A stretch of DNA of 64,000 nt, from NCBI GenBank assembly GCA_944474755.1, contig OX104115.1, positions 60,144,648-60,208,647 on the forward strand. Direction: 5' to 3'. Positions 58,501 through 64,000 of the stretch are shown here, piece by piece. Below the pieces are notes generated by a model. That model was not told the DNA's origin. It did no database searches and was given only the letters and a program-made list of their open reading frames with translations. This stretch comes from Limnoperna fortunei (lineage: Eukaryota > Mollusca > Bivalvia > Mytilida > Modiolidae). Position 1 is the stretch's first letter. Each line of letters opens with the position of its first letter. The translations under genes were made by a program, and so were the position numbers.

Positions 58501-59518
58501 CTGATAATTTACTGCAACGACAACGACAATATCAATATGTGATATTCGTGTCACCACTTAAGTGCTACTACTAAACTAGTAACACCATCGTATGCTAAAC
58601 AACCATCAACAGCGGCATTTGGCTGCATATAAGGTTAAGGTTGGTCTGTATAGTTAATTTTTTCTGTTTTCTTTAGTGTAATACGTTTATGGATGTATGT
58701 GTTGTAAAGGAGATTGTTCGGCTCAATTTAACAGCTTCAAACTAATGTTTCGGATCGTTAGAAACTTTAAGTTTATGCTATGGTCTTTTTGTCTTTTAAA
58801 TAGTGATTTTGTCTTTTCTTTTATTTATATATATTGTTTGACTACAGCAAATGTTGGTCATTTCATGGTCCGCCTTCATGCATTATTCATAAAACAATAT
58901 CTCAACACAAAAGGAGTAGAGTATTAAATGGCTGTTTGAATAGATTCTGAATACTATTAAAATAAACTTTATTTCAAATATGAACAGAAAATTTTAAGGC
59001 CAATTTAATAAGCTCTTATTCCAAATTAAATTATGTTTGGGCGAACAAATAATTGTCCGAAGGGAAAATGTTCATAATATGTTAAGATCATTTCGGTGTA
59101 CATACAATATTTTTATTGAGAAAAACTCCTTGTACATCACGGTTCCACGGAACTCCGTAAATTGTCTTATTATTCTTAAAATCGCATCGAAAAGGAACTT
59201 TAACTATGAAGACTGTAAGAAGGATAATCCATTTTTAAAAGAATAGTATCTGTGGTCATTTAACGCCTATAAAAAGAAATTCCATTTACTTACAAATACT
59301 TGAAAATTGAAATATAAAAAATATTTTTAAAAATAAAGTTTATTTACTATAATGGCTTATGAAAGTACCACCACTTTACTTCTAATGTTTATCTTCGTGA
59401 AATAAAATATAATATTCATACAGTCGCAACGGAACCCTAGATAAATTTAATTGTTAAAATTCATTTACAACACAAAATATTAATAAATTTGAAAGTAGTC
59501 TAAAGTTGTTTGATTGCC

Positions 59519-59570
59519 ATGGCCTTTATTTTCCCATTTGTATTAAGTGTCGTTATATGGTCAATTAATG
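59519..59570 (+). CDS. Candidate first exon encoding a signal peptide (unknown secreted protein)
   Basis: Strong start context gccATGGcc, then 'MAFIFPFVLSVVIWSIN' and immediately donor G/GTAAGT. The peptide is a hydrophobic leader of the kind that fills first exons of secreted proteins. It leaves one base, which the acceptor at 62288 completes (see 62289-62323). No homolog recognised; the rest of the gene would lie beyond the right edge. Confidence 0.3.
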
Positions 59571-60041
59571 GTAAGTTTTGTAAAATAAATGCTGTTTTAA
59601 TCTTGAATAAACATTAACATTATACAAATATTCTTATAATAATTACATGGTGTATAATCTGGCACCAAACTGTAATAAATGGCAGATTAGCGCAAATTAA
59701 GACTGAAATGTCACGAATAATCTTGCACAATGATGTTTATAAACCAATTGTTATTTTGCCAAGTATATTTAATCATGTATTTTAGCAAATCACTTCTGTT
59801 TGCTTTCTTATAAGTATTACGTTACGCTTTTATTATATATTACAATATATGTAGCTAGTGACAAACATTATTAAATATCAGACATATAATAGAAATAACA
59901 ATGCCTAATAATTTAAATATGAAGAAATTATATTGCAATGTTATTTGAAACAGAAAAAAACACAAAAAAATAAATTTGCTATCGTAATATATAGGTAGAT
60001 ATATATAACTTGTATTGACATATAGGAAGGCGGTATTTTTG

Positions 60042-60353
60042 TATTATTAATTGATAATTTTGCTGTATTTTAATTTGTCACATGAAAAATAAAATATAAT
60101 ATAAAAAATAATCACATGCTTATATAAGGATGCAATACTGTTCATTGTTTGTTGTTGTTCCATAAGATGATTGATAGGCTGGATGTAAAATATTATTGGC
60201 TGATTGCAAAACGTCACACAATTTTTGGAATTTTGTGTTCTGTTTTTAGTAACCGTGCAATCCGCAAAAAATCAGTCAATCCGCCAAAATACAAAATATC
60301 ACGTGGTAGACTTTAGACAAATTAAAATACAGCAAAATTATCAATTAATAATA
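60042..60353. mobile_element. Short element with perfect 38-bp terminal inverted repeats
   Basis: 60042-60079 is an exact reverse complement of 60316-60353 (core 'TTGATAATTTTGCTGTATTT'). The 236-bp middle contains no ORF. If the outermost TA on each side is counted as target duplication, the element is a TA-flanked MITE. Exact identity of the arms argues for a young insertion or ongoing arm homogenisation. Confidence 0.75.
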
Positions 60354-60439
60354 TAAACTTATATCTTTTACAGGTTGCTGACAACAGCATAGCCGTGCTT
60401 TTCGTTTACTTCAATTCCTAATATTTGGTGAATTTTGCA

Positions 60440-60697
60440 GAGCAGAGCAGAAAGTCAATTTAAAAATACGGATACAGACAACCACATACAAAGCAAAACA
60501 CAAAAAAAGAAAGTGGGTAACCCGAACTCAATAAAAACCATGGGTGTATTCAGGTGCTCAGGACGAGTAAGTAGTGCTTGCATCTTATTAGACACCGTCA
60601 AGTTACTCCTTGTCATATCTAGAAAAATGTCAAATCCAGGAATAGGAAAGACAACCTTTCCGATTGTATTTAAGATATTGATTTCCCTTAACTATCA
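60440..60697 (+). repeat. Dispersed repeat, second copy of the 46.7-kb family
   Basis: Shares 'GGGTAACCCGAACTCAATAA', 'GTATTCAGGTGCTCAGGACG' and 'AAATCCAGGAATAGGAAAG' with 46722-46975. The 106-residue frame over it is repeat-derived. Confidence 0.7.
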
Positions 60698-62288
60698 ATT
60701 TAGCCATGGTTACGGTTACGGCCAAAGAGTTTCTGAAGGGATAATACAAACCTAGGTACAACAAGTCCTTGTCTGAGTAGTTAAGTAGTCAACAGCAGTG
60801 AGCGGTATAGAAAATCGAAATACTGACCGCATGATCTAGAATAACCGTCTCAGTTGTGTAATATACACACCATGCGCTGGAGCTGCTGGAATGTTGCTAT
60901 CGAAGTTGACAATTACCACTGAAAAAATGAAAAGACACTGGCTCAGACCGTTAATTTCACGATGTTTAGTCCCTCAATAATGCCTAATTTGGTGACTATT
61001 TGCATTCAATCAAACCTAACTATCTTGACATTAAAGACATAATCAATACACTTAGATCGGCCTATTACTTATACCTACTGTTAGAAATAAACTCGGGAAA
61101 ACTACAAACTAGACTACAACAGACGTGATGACTTCATCTTTTCAATTGTCAACTTTCCGTTTCCGTAAAATTTGTGATATCTAAAATGTGTAATATCGAC
61201 TTCAGATTATATATTGTGAAGTTTTTAATGGGCGTTTGCAAAATGAGTATATTATTAAAGGTTTCATTTTGATAATGCATATAATGCATTGAAAATATAA
61301 ATGATCAAAAGAAACAAATGATATACTTTTGTTGGTATTAATATCGAGAAAAATAAATAGCACACACAATAATAAAATGTCTAATGAATAAGAACGTTTT
61401 GCTTCATTCGAGGTTTTATACGCCGTTTTAATTTTCATTTGCTCCTTGTTTTGTACGTGTGTCGGATTGTGATTTCTAATTCATATGTTTGGCTTACTTG
61501 TTTTAATACTTGGCCAGTTACAACCATGTGATTTAAAACTGTATTCATTATATCTAACTGTGTCTAACAAGCACAGATGGAAGTAAGAAACAGTATTGAA
61601 TTGTTCTGTGAATAAACGTGAGCTTATTATATGATCTTTATCATCCAAACAGAAAGAAAGGTGAGCATTTTCTGTAGAAATTAAATGAATGATTCATCAA
61701 CATAAATAAAATTCAACAAAAATATACCAATGTTTCATAAGTCAAATTAAAGTTTGAACCATTTTAAACTCAACACCATAAGAGTTCGTTTTATCGAAGA
61801 TTGGCTGCATATTCATTTTAAGCAGTGTTGCAAACGCATAGTAGTAATCAAATCAGAATTCAAGTACAAAATTATAAAGCCATGGATAATACAAATTTAC
61901 GAACAAAACAGTGAACAAAAGCCTAAAACATACAAAAAAAATCCATAATAAGCAGAAAAAGTAAAGTAACTATCTATCACATTTTCATTCTAAATTTGAG
62001 CCTGTCATACATTTTAAATACATTTATTTATAAAGAGTGAAAACTATATAATGGGGAAGATTCCTCGTTCCCTGTACACAAATATTAGCATATAGCTATA
62101 GATTATGATAAATGTCTTATAGTTCCCGGAAACGTTTGAAAAATGAATTTTTGAACCTTTTCAATTCTTATTATGTACAAAATACAGTGTCATAGCATAT
62201 TTCAGTTTTTACAGATTTGCGATATAACCTTCATTTTCGTAGTGCCTTGGCCATGTTAATGTTGGGATTTTTAGTTTACTTTTTCCAG
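60698..62288. other. No gene recognised
   Basis: AT-rich; would be intron of the candidate gene that starts at 59519 if that model is right. Confidence 0.45.
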
Positions 62289-62323
62289 CCGTAACCATTT
62301 TCCGTGGAGTTTTCTCAGCAATG
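62289..62323 (+). CDS. Candidate 35-nt mini-exon following the signal-peptide exon
   Basis: Bounded by a strong acceptor 'tttactttttccag' and donor ATG/GTAAGT. Joined to 59570 it reads 'AVTIFRGVFSAM' in phase, with no stop, and leaves phase 0. I found no phase-0 acceptor with an open frame in the remaining 1.7 kb. Confidence 0.25.
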
Positions 62324-63249
62324 GTAAGTGATACAATTCTGAAATTTTGTCAGTAGCTTTGTATGGTCATGAAAACATTCAGTATAATTAAATGTCAGTT
62401 CTTTCTCATTTATTTAAAATATTTCTCAAAAACATAAACGTCATTCATTTATATTGTACAATTGTTTGCTTTCTTTTGTCCGTCAACGTGTTTTGTTATG
62501 GTGCCATGTTTATAAAGTCAAAGGAAAATGAAAAAGCTCATTTGACCTGTTCGATATATTAACAAATAATTTGTCATCAATGATGCCAAACAAACTTCGT
62601 ATAATAAATTATGTTTCGTGACACAATTTTTGCATACTATCATATGGACAGGTGCTGTATTTGCTAAAATACGTCTTAATAAGCCTAATTTAATATTTTA
62701 TGAAAGTTGTTAATAACATTCTGTAATATATTTTAAAGTTATTTGAGTGCTTTGAGGATTGTATTTAGTGGAGGACAAATCAATCAGTAGCATTTTCAAG
62801 TTTCATTTATTTTGTATTTGGAATTAACGTGTTTATAGCCCCATATGGAATTTCTTGTGGCATTTTTTTCGCAAATGTAAATGTAATATAAACGTAATAA
62901 TAATAGAACATATTCGTTTTATGAAACATAGCTCACATGTATGAGTTGCAAGACAGAAAATAAAAATGAAGGTGGATAGATATTAACCTTATACAAGTTT
63001 ATTAATTTCATAGGTAACAAAAATTGATCAGGTCAAAACTGATGGTATATCCGACGGTCATTCATATTTATTTCTAAACTCATCAGTATTCAATGCAAAA
63101 GCAACTTTTTATCATAATATAATGCTAAATTTTACATTTTGTTTTCTTCATTCAGTAACCCCTCAAACAGTTTTGCGTTTATGTGTATGTATAATATGTG
63201 CAAATGCACCATTGACGCCTATCAGAAAAAAACGAATTGAAAAATTCTA

Positions 63250-63740
63250 TTCGTAGAAACATTAAAACCTCTGTCAATTTTTATATTGTTTAGGTTTGAG
63301 CGCCACTGATGAGCCTTGATTAGACGAAACGCCGGTCTGGTGTAGTAAATTCTATTAATATTGGTATATGTGATACAATTGTATTTGCGACTACTGGTTC
63401 GATGCCTCTTCTGGTGAGTTGTTATTCCCTTAGGGTATCATCAGCCCAGTAGTCAGACTTCGGTGCTAAAAGAAATATCAATGATTATTGCAGTGATTGA
63501 TTAAATTGTCTAAATTTATTTCCTTAAAATTTTGAAAACTATTTGAATTCTATGATTCTTCTATTTTCAATGTGTAGATAACCTCAGCCGAATTTGGTAT
63601 ACCGTTTTGGAATTTTGATGATAAAAGCTTTATTCTAATTTGGATTTTAAATATTGTTTTGGTTCGGGCAACACTGATAAATCTTGATTCGACAAAACGA
63701 ACGTCTGGCGTAGTAAATTCTATTAACCTTTGTATCTGTT
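63250..63740 (+). repeat. Mytilid-type 368-bp repeat, one full period plus a partial copy
   Basis: 'CCTTGATTAGACGAAACG' at about 63315 recurs as 'TCTTGATTCGACAAAACG' about 368 bp later. Both are followed by 'TCTGG.GTAGTAAATTCTAT'. Between them lie 'CGACTACTGGTTCGATGCC' and 'ATCAGCCCAGTAGTCAG', which I recall as part of a very common Mytilus repeat. Confidence 0.85.
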
Positions 63741-64000
63741 GTATCTTTGATGACATTTTTATGTAAAAATTTTTCCTTCAATTAAATAAGTTCTTTGTTT
63801 TGGTCGCTTTAAGTGAGCTTGCGTGCATTTTAAGATCAAAGTTTAATAAGCACAACTTATCTTTTAACAAATCACTCGTACACTCGTATTGCGGTGGCGA
63901 AATCCTAAAATATAACCTAATATACATGTTATAGAAAGTTAACACATATGGCACACATGTTTTAAAAAGACAAACTGTCTTGTTTGATTTGCAAAAGTTT

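Larger units (their letters stand above)
55791..59518. other. No gene recognised apart from degraded repeats
   Basis: AT-rich stretch before the candidate signal-peptide exon; only a degraded SINE (57393) and a short mytilid-type repeat (58421) stand out. Confidence 0.5.

Noticed and set aside
60435..60755. 106-residue plus-strand frame
   Set aside because: Overlaps a dispersed repeat also found at 46.7 kb, where the frame is not preserved.

Overview
The window is animal nuclear DNA, most likely from a marine mussel (Mytilidae). It is strongly AT-rich and intron-rich, with GT-AG splice sites and dense dispersed repeats. Several repeats are ones I recognise from memory of mytilid sequence: a block whose core reads 'GACGAAACG...TCTGG.GTAGTAAATT', a 146-bp tandem repeat containing 'AAGGTCAGGTGACACC', and a tRNA-derived SINE with a (CAAA)n tail. 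The genus is an inference; no database was searched.

One gene can be read completely. It is inturned (INTU), the planar-cell-polarity and ciliogenesis effector of the CPLANE complex, on the minus strand. Eighteen coding exons run from the start codon at 29227 to the stop at 7368-7370. Every intron is GT-AG, every codon phase closes across the junctions, and the spliced frame is 3054 nt (1017 residues). That is close to the vertebrate protein (about 940 residues). It matches the vertebrate protein from the N-terminal 'W..(F/V)QK.G(D/E)LFY' motif, through the PDZ domain and the three longin-type segments, to the C-terminal 'YWV(I/V)GRLF' block.

Layout. 1-7367: no gene; a MITE (2050-2340), a 146-bp tandem array (3110-3866), a full SINE with target-site duplications (4016-4280) and a 45-bp tandem array (6310-6655). 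7368-29330: INTU, with introns full of SINEs, hairpin MITEs, a TA-flanked TIR element and, in the 5.1-kb intron 1, a nested transposon: an outer inverted-repeat pair at 25497/28613 interrupted by a hAT-like element with an 8-bp direct repeat at 27006/28554. 29331-64000: a gene desert as far as I can see, holding repeats, two textbook SINE insertions (41008-41272, 51003-51268), a perfect 38-bp inverted-repeat element (60042-60353) and mytilid-type repeats at the right edge.

Two weaker coding candidates are recorded: a minus-strand exon at 34114-34271 that is phase-compatible with INTU exon 2 and might be an alternative first exon, and a plus-strand signal-peptide-like first exon at 59519-59570 with a phase-matched mini-exon at 62289-62323. 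The most unusual structures are the threefold duplication of INTU exon 14's 3' end with its splice donor, and the nested transposon in intron 1, whose outer arms each lead into a start-codon-bearing, gene-like sequence.
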